Shown in pieces: positions 26,238 to 34,490 of a stretch of DNA of 64,000 nt. The position numbers were made by a program, and so were the translations under genes. Each line of letters starts with the position of its first letter. Position 1 is the stretch's first letter. The notes below the pieces were generated by a model. The model was given only the letters and a program-made list of their open reading frames with translations, ran no database searches and was not told where the DNA came from. Source of the stretch: Butyricicoccus pullicaecorum (GTDB taxonomy: Bacteria; Bacillota; Clostridia; Oscillospirales; Butyricicoccaceae); NCBI GenBank assembly GCA_018366195.1, contig JAGZIN010000004.1, forward strand, positions 1 to 64,000. The letters are read 5' to 3'.

Positions 26238-27545
26238 ATGCTCGACGATATGATTCGTGCAGTGCGTACAGCAGAAACTTATAGCCGCACTGGAAAAATC
26301 GAGAATATTGTAGGCATGTCCATCGAAGCCTCTGGCGGCAGAGCCGCGATTGGAGATATTTGCCGCGTTTACAGCGGGGCAGAGAGCCGACAGATTTTGG
26401 GCGAGGTTGTAGGCTTCAAGCAGGATCGTATGCTGCTCATGCCTTATGAGGCGATGAACGGCATTTCTGCCGGAAACTTTGTCCGAAATACAGGCAAGCG
26501 CTTACGTCTTCCGGTTGGCAATTTCCTGCGCGGCAGAGTCATCAATGCACTCGGAGAGCCAATTGATGGGTTAGGACCATTTGAACCAAATGAATATTGT
26601 TATGTAGACAGCGGCTATATCAATCCCTTGTCCCGTCCGCCCATCACCGAGCGTCTGGAATTTGGCGTTAAGGCAATTGATGGCATGCTGACCATCGGAA
26701 AGGGGCAGAGAATTGGTATCTTTGCAGGCTCTGGCGTTGGTAAAAGTACGCTGCTGGGCATGATTGCGAAGAATGTCAAGGCAGATATCAACGTGATTGC
26801 CCTTGTTGGAGAGCGTGGACGAGAGGTTTTGGAGTTTATCCAGCGTGACCTTGGAGAAGAAGGCATGCGCCGTTCGGTTCTTGTGGTCGCAACCTCTGAC
26901 CAGCCGGCGATGCTGCGTATGAAGTGCCCATCTGTTGCAACAAGCATTGCGGAGTACTTCAAAAATCAGGGCTTAGATGTGCTGTTGATGATGGACTCTC
27001 TAACTCGTTTCGCAATGGCACAGCGAGAAATCGGACTTGCCGTTGGAGAACCGCCTGTTGCACGTGGCTACACGCCTTCCATCTATGCAGAGCTTCCCAA
27101 GCTGTTGGAGCGAAGCGGTAATTTTGAACAAGGCTCGATTACCGGTGTTTATACGGTTCTTGTAGAGGGCGATGATACCAATGAACCGATTGCAGATACG
27201 GTCCGCGGTATTCTGGACGGACATATTGTCTTGACTCGACGCTTGGCAAACAGCAACCATTTTCCTGCAATCGACATCAATGCCAGCATTTCCCGTTTGA
27301 TGAGTGCAATTTGTCCGCAGGAGCATAAAAAACTCGCATCTCAAATTCGAGATATTTTGAGTGTTTATGAAAAAAATGCCGATTTGATTGCCATCGGTGC
27401 CTATAAAGCTGGCACAAATCCTCAACTTGACTATGCAATTTCTAAAATCGATCGCGTCAATGCCTTCCTCAAGCAATCCACAGAGGAAGCATTTGGTTAC
27501 GATGAGGTCGTTAAGATTATGTCTGAAATTTTGGCACAGCATTAA
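26238..27545 (+). CDS. fliI: Flagellum-specific ATPase FliI
   Basis: 435 aa. FliI is the hexameric ATPase of the flagellar export apparatus, related to the F1 beta subunit. Walker A is FAGSGVGKSTLLG (about residue 160), Walker B is VLLMMDSLTRFA, and ERGREVLEF and PPVARGYTPSIYAELPKLLER are family signatures. It sits 22 bp behind fliH. Confidence 0.97.
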   Translation: MLDDMIRAVRTAETYSRTGKIENIVGMSIEASGGRAAIGDICRVYSGAESRQILGEVVGFKQDRMLLMPYEAMNGISAGNFVRNTGKRLRLPVGNFLRGRVINALGEPIDGLGPFEPNEYCYVDSGYINPLSRPPITERLEFGVKAIDGMLTIGKGQRIGIFAGSGVGKSTLLGMIAKNVKADINVIALVGERGREVLEFIQRDLGEEGMRRSVLVVATSDQPAMLRMKCPSVATSIAEYFKNQGLDVLLMMDSLTRFAMAQREIGLAVGEPPVARGYTPSIYAELPKLLERSGNFEQGSITGVYTVLVEGDDTNEPIADTVRGILDGHIVLTRRLANSNHFPAIDINASISRLMSAICPQEHKKLASQIRDILSVYEKNADLIAIGAYKAGTNPQLDYAISKIDRVNAFLKQSTEEAFGYDEVVKIMSEILAQH

Positions 27546-27594
27546 ATGGAAATAAAGCAGTGAAAAATGCCGAGATAAAGAGGAGGCGATTCCG

Positions 27595-28044
27595 ATGAAG
27601 AAGTTTTCTTTTTCCTTGGAAAATGTATTGCGGTATAAGAATCAGCTGTTAGATGGTCTGAAAGCAGAACGTGCCGCCCTGATGATGCGTGTCATACGGC
27701 AGGAGGAAAAAATCGAAGGTATGCGCCAGCGCTATCGGGAGGCAAATGAGCGCTATTGTGAGCAAAAGAAAATAGGCTTTACCACCCGGGAAGCGCACGA
27801 GTATGACGCATTTTTCCGCAGCATGGAGCGTGCAATCCGCTACGAACTGGAGCTTCTTGCACAGTATCGCAAGGAGGAAGAGGAAAAGCGGGAGGAAATG
27901 ATTTTAGCACGTCAGGAAAGTATGTCAATTGAAAAACTGCGTGAAAAAGAGCATGAGAATTACAACAAGATGGTTCAAAAAAGCGAAGAACTCTTGATAG
28001 AAGAATTTGTGTCCAACAGCCGTGCCACAGAGGTGCGTGCTTAA
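27595..28044 (+). CDS. fliJ: Flagellar export chaperone FliJ
   Basis: 149 aa, with GAGGAGG upstream. It is almost wholly a long antiparallel coiled coil, beginning FSFSLENVLRYKNQLLDGLK, the usual FliJ start. FliJ binds inside the FliI ring like the F1 gamma stalk and activates gate proton use with FlhA. Position after fliI supports the call. Confidence 0.9.
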   Translation: MKKFSFSLENVLRYKNQLLDGLKAERAALMMRVIRQEEKIEGMRQRYREANERYCEQKKIGFTTREAHEYDAFFRSMERAIRYELELLAQYRKEEEEKREEMILARQESMSIEKLREKEHENYNKMVQKSEELLIEEFVSNSRATEVRA

Positions 28045-28094
28045 AGACAGCCGTTTGGAACGGTATTTTCAGACCGTGAAAGGAGGTGAGAACG

Positions 28095-29210
28095 ATGAAT
28101 CAAGCATTTGATATGCGTCTGGATATCAAGCCAGCTGCACCGCGCCCCAATAAGCCGGCACCGAACAAGGCAGATCAGTCTGCCAGCGATTCCGACTTTC
28201 ATAAGACTCTGGAAAATGCGACCGCCTCGAAGCAGCCGCAGCAGAATGAGCCGGTACAGGGTGAAGTATCCGGTATGCAAAAACCCGCAGCAAAGCCAGA
28301 AGCACAGACAGAGGGCGGCGTGATGCAGGAGGACACTGTTGACTTACAGAATGTAGCGGCTATGATGGCAGCGGCTATGATGCCCGCAATCGTTATGCCG
28401 GAGCAGATGGAGCAGGCTTCCGCAGAACAAGCACCGCAAATGGTGATTGCCGATGCAGAAGGTTTGGTGCCAGTGGTGGCAGCTGAAACGGCTGTACCGC
28501 AGCAGGCAATGACACAGACAACCATGACCCCTGTCATGCAGCAGACCGAGCAGACTGTTCCGCAGCAGCCGCAGACGCAGCAGCCCATGCAGCAGGCAGA
28601 AGCAGAGCCGCAAATGACTGCAGTGATGGAGCAGCAGCCTGAGAATACACCGAAGATTGGGCAGCAGGCAGCCGCAGCACAGGACGGGCAGGAGCAAAAG
28701 ACTGCTGTTGTAACAGAGGTTGGTGCAGCCGTGCAGACCGAGCGTCCGCTGTTTGAACGGGTAGAAACTACACCCATTCAGGTTGCAGAGCCGGTTCGCG
28801 CTGACGAGCCTGCCTTCCCTGTACAGCTTGCGCAGCGAATTGATAAAGCAGCAGCACAGGGAGTCAATACCATCGAGGTGCAGTTAACGCCGCATGAACT
28901 TGGCAAAATTACCATTCGCCTGACCATGACCGAAGAGGGAATGCAGATTTCCATGCACAGTGCCAACAGCAGAACCGTAGGATTGCTTGCAGAGCATGCA
29001 GCCAATATTGGTGCAATCGTTGAGCACAATCATTCTGGTTTGGTTTCTGTTTCTGTGGAACAGGAGCAGCAGCAACCCAATCAGTACACACAGCAGGAGC
29101 ATCATGGCAATGGACAGCAGCAGCAACAGCAGCAGGAGCATCGCCATGCGCCGCCGCAGAATGATGACTTTATTCAGCAGCTGCGGCTGGGACTTGCAGG
29201 ACTGATATAA
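28095..29210 (+). CDS. fliK: Flagellar hook-length control protein FliK
   Basis: 371 aa from ATG 28095 (GGAGG upstream). The N-terminal 230 residues are low-complexity, rich in Gln, Ala, Met and Pro (MQQTEQTVPQQPQTQQP), the expected flexible ruler. The C-terminal Flg_hook domain (about 240-325) has TIEVQLTPHELGKITIRL and MHSANSRTVGLLAEHA. The end is Gln/His rich with CAG-type triplets. FliK measures the hook and switches FlhB specificity. Confidence 0.92.
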   Translation: MNQAFDMRLDIKPAAPRPNKPAPNKADQSASDSDFHKTLENATASKQPQQNEPVQGEVSGMQKPAAKPEAQTEGGVMQEDTVDLQNVAAMMAAAMMPAIVMPEQMEQASAEQAPQMVIADAEGLVPVVAAETAVPQQAMTQTTMTPVMQQTEQTVPQQPQTQQPMQQAEAEPQMTAVMEQQPENTPKIGQQAAAAQDGQEQKTAVVTEVGAAVQTERPLFERVETTPIQVAEPVRADEPAFPVQLAQRIDKAAAQGVNTIEVQLTPHELGKITIRLTMTEEGMQISMHSANSRTVGLLAEHAANIGAIVEHNHSGLVSVSVEQEQQQPNQYTQQEHHGNGQQQQQQQEHRHAPPQNDDFIQQLRLGLAGLI

Positions 29211-29253
29211 TCTGCTGCAAGGAATCCTTGAAGAAAGGAGATGTAGATTTCCC

Positions 29254-29910
29254 GTGGGATTAACAGATTATAATACAATGATGCCGATGAATAACCTGAG
29301 AGCCAATACGAAGCCGGCTGAGGGACCGAAGTTTGAGCATGGTGCAAAGCAGGCAACCAAGTCTGGCTTTGACATGACAACAGAGGACTTCATGACGCTC
29401 ATCATGGCACAGTTTCAAAATCAGGATATCATGAATCCGGCATCGACTGATGATTTTCTCAATCAAATGATTCAGATGATGACCATTCAGACCATGACCA
29501 ACATGAATGACATCAGCACGATTTCGTATGCAGCGTCCTTGGTCGGAAAAGAAGTGACCATTGGTGTTCCGGGCAAAGAGGGTCTGGAGGAAATCGTTGG
29601 CGTTGTGACGGGTACCGGCATGATGAATGGCCAGCAGATTATCATTGTAAATGGCAAGGAGTATGGACTCAATCAGATTTTGGCAATTGGTAAGCTGCCG
29701 GAAAATCCGCCGCCAGATGAACTGGACCCAGATATGGGCGTAAAACCAGAGAGTCCGGAAAATCCGGAAAAGCCGGAAAAACCAGAAGGCGGAGAACAAA
29801 AGCCGGACGGTGTCGAGGGCGCAGATGGTCAAACCACAGAATCCGGAAAGACAGAAACTGCTCCGGAAGACAGCGGACAGTCTGGTACTGAATCGTCAGA
29901 GACAGCCTGA
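29254..29910 (+). CDS. flgD: Hook cap assembly protein FlgD with a Pro/Glu tail
   Basis: 218 aa, GTG start with AAAGGAG rather far upstream (13 bases). FlgD scaffolds hook polymerisation. The conserved N-terminal region is present (DFMTLIMAQFQNQDIMNP, then a LNQMIQMMTIQTM helix). Residues about 85-150 fit the SH3-like segment. The usual Fn3-like cap domain is replaced by a Pro/Glu/Lys-rich tail (about 150-218, ENPEKPEKPEGGEQKP), which is odd. Confidence 0.9.
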   Translation: MGLTDYNTMMPMNNLRANTKPAEGPKFEHGAKQATKSGFDMTTEDFMTLIMAQFQNQDIMNPASTDDFLNQMIQMMTIQTMTNMNDISTISYAASLVGKEVTIGVPGKEGLEEIVGVVTGTGMMNGQQIIIVNGKEYGLNQILAIGKLPENPPPDELDPDMGVKPESPENPEKPEKPEGGEQKPDGVEGADGQTTESGKTETAPEDSGQSGTESSETA

Positions 29911-29927
29911 CAGATCGGAGTTGTAAG

Positions 29928-30302
29928 ATGATTCAACAAGTATCGACGGTTCATCAGAGACAAACAGAACTCAATCAGCTGCGTCTGGCTCATAATGAGG
30001 CGTCCTTTCAGTCAATGCTCAAGGAGCGCATTGCGCAGAGACCATCTGAAAGTGTACGACTGTCACGCCATGCACAGGAACGTGCACAGCAGCGTGGCAT
30101 TCAGATGACTCCGGGACTGATGCAGGATTTAGAGGCTTCGGTTGACAAAGCGAGCGCAAAGGGTGCACGTGATATCGTAATCATTAGTCCGAAACAGGCA
30201 TTTATTGTAAATGTGCCAAGCCGCTTGGTGATTACTGCAATGACAACCGAAGAAATGAAAGAAAATGTATTTACAAACATAGATGGCGCTGTGATTTTAT
30301 AA
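29928..30302 (+). CDS. Conserved flagellar operon protein (TIGR02530 type)
   Basis: 124 aa. It matches the small family often found between flgD and flgE in Firmicutes (TIGR02530): RLSRHAQERAQQRGIQMTP, LEASVDKASAKGARDIVI and VPSRLVITAMTTEEMKENV followed by FTNIDGAVIL. Its biochemical role is not established. It begins 17 bp after flgD, so it is part of the operon. Confidence 0.85.
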   Translation: MIQQVSTVHQRQTELNQLRLAHNEASFQSMLKERIAQRPSESVRLSRHAQERAQQRGIQMTPGLMQDLEASVDKASAKGARDIVIISPKQAFIVNVPSRLVITAMTTEEMKENVFTNIDGAVIL

Positions 30303-30398
30303 AAATCATAAGAGGCAGGACCGTTTACGGATGTCTTGGTGTCCTGCCTGACGTGCAGGACACCGGCAGCGCCAAATCAGGAAGGAGAAATTTCTCTC

Positions 30399-31352
30399 AT
30401 GGTAGGTTCTATGTATGCTGCAATCTCCGGATTGCGGGCACATCAGCAGAAAATGAATGTCATTGGCAATAACATTGCGAATGTCAATACCTATGGCTAT
30501 AAAACCCAGCGTACCACATTCTCAGAGTCTATGTATAGCTCTCTGCGCAATAGTACTGCTGGTACAGCAACCCAAGGCGGTGTCAATGCGTCACAGATTG
30601 GTTATGGCTGTAACGTGGGCACCATCGACATGAACATGCGTACCGGTACGTATGCCGTTACAGATAATCCGTTGGATTTGATGATTGATGGCGATGGATT
30701 CCTCATGGTAGGTGATATTGTAGCAGATCCAGCTGGTTATCCAGCAGATGGTGATTTATCCGGATTGAAGCTGACCCGTGTGGGTGACCTTCGCTTTGAC
30801 AGCAATGGCTATCTGACAGATGGCAAGGGTAATGTGGTTTATGGATTTAAGTGGGATGAGAATGGTCAGGGCGCAAATGGTGCAACAGGTGCCTACGCTC
30901 CTGACAGCTTGGTTCCGATTCGTTTGCCGGTTGATGACCAAACAGGCAAGCCGAAGGAATACAGCGGCATCAGCATTTCTGCAAATGGTGAGATTACAGC
31001 CCATGATGAAAAGGCTGATAAGACGGTAAAAATCGGCTGCATCGCATTAGGCTATGTAGACAACCCAAGCGGCTTGACCCATCTGGGTGGACCCTACTAT
31101 CAGGCAGGCGGCAACTCGGGTACTTTGCGTCCAGGCTCTTGCGGCGGCGTTGTGACAGATGGCAATGGACAGAACGACACACTGGTTAACTTTGCATCTA
31201 AGATGGTAACCGGTACACTGGAGATGTCAAATGTAGATATTTCCAATGAGTTTGCGGATTTGATTACGACGCAGCGTGGTTTTCAGGCAAACACAAAAAT
31301 CATTACGGTAACAGATGAGATGCTTGCCGATCTTGTTGCAATGAAGCGATAA
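30399..31352 (+). CDS. flgE: Flagellar hook protein FlgE
   Basis: 317 aa from ATG 30399 (AAGGAGAAA upstream). FlgE forms the hook, the universal joint. The N-terminus (MYAAISGLRAHQQKMNVIGN, then NIANVNTYGYK) and C-terminus (NVDISNEFADLITTQRGFQA) are typical. It is short compared with enteric FlgE (about 400 aa), with one central domain only. Confidence 0.95.
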   Translation: MVGSMYAAISGLRAHQQKMNVIGNNIANVNTYGYKTQRTTFSESMYSSLRNSTAGTATQGGVNASQIGYGCNVGTIDMNMRTGTYAVTDNPLDLMIDGDGFLMVGDIVADPAGYPADGDLSGLKLTRVGDLRFDSNGYLTDGKGNVVYGFKWDENGQGANGATGAYAPDSLVPIRLPVDDQTGKPKEYSGISISANGEITAHDEKADKTVKIGCIALGYVDNPSGLTHLGGPYYQAGGNSGTLRPGSCGGVVTDGNGQNDTLVNFASKMVTGTLEMSNVDISNEFADLITTQRGFQANTKIITVTDEMLADLVAMKR

Positions 31353-31383
31353 GTAAAAAAGCATTTTTAGCAGAAGGTGATAG

Positions 31384-31411
31384 GCGGAAAAACAAAATTT
31401 TGTTTTTCCGC
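31384..31411. other. Perfect 28-bp palindrome between flgE and flbD
   Basis: A self-complementary stretch: GCGGAAAAACAAAA directly followed by its complement. Outer bases GGTG and CACC extend it. In RNA it would form a stem of at least 12 bp with a tight loop. No T-run follows, so it is not a classical terminator. Confidence 0.65.
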
Positions 31412-31452
31412 TGCACCCTGTACCACATGAGCGAAAAAGGGGGATATCCTGA

Positions 31453-31674
31453 ATGCTGAAGCTTACAAGGTTAAATGGAACGCCAGTTGTGATTAACTGC
31501 AATCAAATTCAGGCGATCGAGATTATTCCCGAAACAAAAATCATCATGATGAATCATGATTTTTATATTGTTCAGGAGTCGGTCGAGGAAATTACACGTA
31601 AAATTATGGAATATCATGCAAAAATTATTGATATAGGCAGAACGATTACAGTTTCGGACTATCGGCAGTTCTAA
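31453..31674 (+). CDS. flbD: FlbD/SwrD family flagellar protein
   Basis: 73 aa, compact, LTRLNGTPVVINCNQIQAIE at the start followed by a TKIIMMNHDFYIVQESVEEI segment. In Bacillus the homologue SwrD increases motor torque. It lies before the stator genes motA and motB, consistent with that role. Confidence 0.92.
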   Translation: MLKLTRLNGTPVVINCNQIQAIEIIPETKIIMMNHDFYIVQESVEEITRKIMEYHAKIIDIGRTITVSDYRQF

Positions 31675-31747
31675 TAGAATGCTGGAATAGATAGAAAGAA
31701 CAAGCGAGCCGCAGATGAATAGCGCGGATTCGCGGGGAGGCAGTAGA

Positions 31748-32581
31748 ATGAATCTTACGTTTTTAATCGGCTTAGCTGGCGGCTTGGCACTTATTGTATG
31801 GGGTATTGTAAGTGGCGGTGATTTGGGCGACTTTATTGACGTGCCAAGTATCATGATTACGGTTGGTGGTACTATTATGACGGTTATCAGCAGTTACCCA
31901 CCGTCCATGCTAAAGGCAATCCCAACCCATTTGAAGATTATCATGAATACGAAGAAGTTCGCGCCGGACGAGTATATTGACAAGCTGGTAGAGCTTGCAC
32001 AGGTTGCGCGAAAGAATGGTCTCCTGGCACTGGAAACAGAGATCGAACAGATTGAAGATCCGTTCTTCAAACAGAGTCTTACGATGATTGTGGACTCGAA
32101 TGATGCTGATAAAGTGCGTGAAATTTTGGAAAATGATCTGGACTGCCTGTCTGCCCGACATCAGACCGTAGCCGGCATGTATGAACGCGGTGCAGGCATC
32201 GCGCCGGCTTTTGGTATGATTGGTACATTGGTTGGTCTGGTTAATATGCTGAAGGGTATGGATTTGGAAACGGGTACAGGCAACCTCGGTAATGCGATGG
32301 GTACTGCGCTCATTACCACATTCTACGGCAGTATTGTAGGTAATATGATTTTTTCACCGATTGCAAACCATCTGCATTTGAGAGATGATCAGGAAATGCT
32401 GTGTAAGTCTTTGATTATTGAAGGCGTTCTGGCAATCCAAGCCGGTGAAAACCCGAAGTTCCTAAAGGAAAAACTGGTATCCTTCCTGTCTCAGAAACAG
32501 CGTGAGATGGGCGGCGACGGTGCCGAAGGCGGCGACGGCGGCGGAAAGAAAAAAGCAAAGAAAGCAAAGAAGGCAAAGTAA
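31748..32581 (+). CDS. motA: Flagellar stator protein MotA
   Basis: 277 aa from ATG 31748 (GGGGAGG upstream). Four membrane helices: 1-20, about 28-50, and a pair at about 150-170 and 185-205. The Pro-containing motif around GIAPAFGMIGTLVGLVNML is present, as is the charged loop that meets FliG. The C-terminus has an unusual Gly/Asp stretch and a KKKAKKAKKAK tail. Confidence 0.95.
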   Translation: MNLTFLIGLAGGLALIVWGIVSGGDLGDFIDVPSIMITVGGTIMTVISSYPPSMLKAIPTHLKIIMNTKKFAPDEYIDKLVELAQVARKNGLLALETEIEQIEDPFFKQSLTMIVDSNDADKVREILENDLDCLSARHQTVAGMYERGAGIAPAFGMIGTLVGLVNMLKGMDLETGTGNLGNAMGTALITTFYGSIVGNMIFSPIANHLHLRDDQEMLCKSLIIEGVLAIQAGENPKFLKEKLVSFLSQKQREMGGDGAEGGDGGGKKKAKKAKKAK

Positions 32582-32613
32582 TCCAAAAGAGAAGGTAGAG
32601 AGGAGCAGATAGC

Positions 32614-33405
32614 ATGGCCAGACGAAAACGTGATAAAGGTGGAGGATTTAATGGTCCAAATTGGTTGGATACCTATGCCGATATGGTCACTCTGCTGCTG
32701 TGTTTCTTCGTTCTTTTGGTAGCAACGGCAGACACCAACAAGGAAAAATGGGCGATTTTGGTAAAGAGCTTGAATCCCGATGGAGATCCCTCCCAGATTG
32801 TTGATATGATGGCGGAGAACCCGGGAGAGTATGCGGTCAATGGCGGTGTAGATAAGCCGGTTGATATGGACGCAACAGACAGACTTTACTATGCGCTGAA
32901 GCAATATATTTCACAGAGCAATCTGGATCAGACCGTGAGCATTACAAAGGGAGATACCTACGAGTTTGTAACCTTTGATTCCACTGTATTTTTCCAGCCT
33001 AACAGCTATGTGATACAGAAGTCCGGCAAACAGGTGCTGGACGGTATGGCCAATATATTAAAAACAATGGGTACGGATATTGATGAAATCCGTATATTGG
33101 GTCATACCTCACAGGCAAGTGCGGAGATGGCGTATGATTTGCATCATGACCGATTCTTGGCAAGCAATCGTGCAGATTCCGTCTTGCTGTATTTACAGGA
33201 TAAAAACATCATTGACCCAGCAAAGCTGGTCAGTGTTGGATATGGTCAGTATCGTCCGATTGCCGGTTTTGATACTGCGGAGGGAAGAAGTAAGAATCGA
33301 CGTGTTGAAATGATCATTTCCACCCGACAGGAAGGCAAAGATAGTGCCATAGATGAGTACTATCAGACGCGTGAAACCAAGGCGGAAGAAGCGACTTCTA
33401 AATAA
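32614..33405 (+). CDS. motB: Flagellar stator protein MotB
   Basis: 263 aa. One membrane helix (about 18-40) carries the proton-path Asp in NWLDTYADMVTLLLCFF (family Asp in TYADMV). The C-terminal OmpA/MotB peptidoglycan-binding domain has ILGHTSQASAEMAYDLHHDR, LVSVGYGQYRPI and the closing RSKNRRVEMII. MotB anchors the stator to the cell wall. It is 32 bp after motA. Confidence 0.95.
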   Translation: MARRKRDKGGGFNGPNWLDTYADMVTLLLCFFVLLVATADTNKEKWAILVKSLNPDGDPSQIVDMMAENPGEYAVNGGVDKPVDMDATDRLYYALKQYISQSNLDQTVSITKGDTYEFVTFDSTVFFQPNSYVIQKSGKQVLDGMANILKTMGTDIDEIRILGHTSQASAEMAYDLHHDRFLASNRADSVLLYLQDKNIIDPAKLVSVGYGQYRPIAGFDTAEGRSKNRRVEMIISTRQEGKDSAIDEYYQTRETKAEEATSK

Positions 33406-33462
33406 ATAGAAGCCATACGATCAAGCAGATAACGCATCAGAATAAAAAGAGGAGATAACCGC

Positions 33463-34461
33463 ATGGCTGAGGTATTATCCCAAAGTCAGATTGACGCTTT
33501 GCTGAGTTCTATGCAGTCGGGCGAGGACGTAGAGACGAAGGCATCTGACACGCCAGAAGAGAATTATAGAAAATATGACTTCTATAGCCCGAAGAAGTTC
33601 ACAAAAGATCGATTGAAGATCTTACAGGGGGTTTATGATGGATACTGTCGCAGTATCACGGCACGTCTGAACAGTATGATGCGCACAAGTTGTGAACTGA
33701 CAGTTGACTCCATCGAGGAGCAGCGTTATTATGAATTTGTGAATGCAATCAGTGACAATGATGTTCTGACGGTGATTGGCGTTACGCTTCCCGGAGATAC
33801 AACCGAAAATACCCCTGTTATTTTGCATGCGACCACAGAGATGATGCTCTTTATGATGGATCGTATGTTGGGATCGGTCAGTGATAAAGCACCCAGCATC
33901 TCATATACATATAACTATACCAGCATAGAGCTGCAGTTATATGAATCCATTCTCAGTAAACTCATTGATGTGATGGGTGAGGGTTGGCAGAATTATCTGG
34001 AAATCCACTTTGCTTTGCAGCGCATAGAGCACAATCCGACACTGATGCAGGTCATTGGCATTGATGAAACAGTTGTAATCGTTGGTCTCAATGTTACAGT
34101 TGGAGAGGTAAACGGACGCTTTAGTATCTGTTTGCCCGGCACACTTCTGACAAGTATCTTTAACATTATCGCACGCAGCAATATGAGCGATGCAATGCTG
34201 CCGCGCAATGAGAAGGACAGTGCAGAAATCATGGACAGTGTTCGAGATTCCGGTATGCAGATTGTTGCAGAATTGGGTCAAGTACAGCTGAGCCTGAGTG
34301 ATATTTATTATTTGCATGAAGGTGATGTCATCAATCTTGCAAAACCCAAGGATTCGGACATTACCCTTTATGTGGAGGGTGAGCCTTGGTTCCTTGGTAA
34401 GCTGGGAACCCATAAGAATAAAATGGCCGTGAGAATCGATGGCGTCTGGCAAGATGTCTGA
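33463..34461 (+). CDS. fliM: Flagellar motor switch protein FliM
   Basis: 332 aa. The N-terminal CheY-P docking peptide is intact (VLSQSQIDALLSSMQSGE, residues 4-21). A CheC-like middle domain (about 45-240) and a FliN-like C-terminal domain (about 250-332, VVAELGQVQLSLSDIYYL, DVINLAKPKDS) follow. It lies where B. subtilis has fliM, but with motA/motB in front instead of fliL. Confidence 0.96.
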   Translation: MAEVLSQSQIDALLSSMQSGEDVETKASDTPEENYRKYDFYSPKKFTKDRLKILQGVYDGYCRSITARLNSMMRTSCELTVDSIEEQRYYEFVNAISDNDVLTVIGVTLPGDTTENTPVILHATTEMMLFMMDRMLGSVSDKAPSISYTYNYTSIELQLYESILSKLIDVMGEGWQNYLEIHFALQRIEHNPTLMQVIGIDETVVIVGLNVTVGEVNGRFSICLPGTLLTSIFNIIARSNMSDAMLPRNEKDSAEIMDSVRDSGMQIVAELGQVQLSLSDIYYLHEGDVINLAKPKDSDITLYVEGEPWFLGKLGTHKNKMAVRIDGVWQDV

Positions 34462-34490
34462 ATTTCAAGCCGAATAAAGGAGCGAAACGA

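Noticed and set aside
29066..29160. CAG-rich triplet run at the fliK 3' end as a phase-variable repeat
   Set aside because: Triplet changes would keep the frame, and the run is interrupted; normal for a Gln-rich tail.
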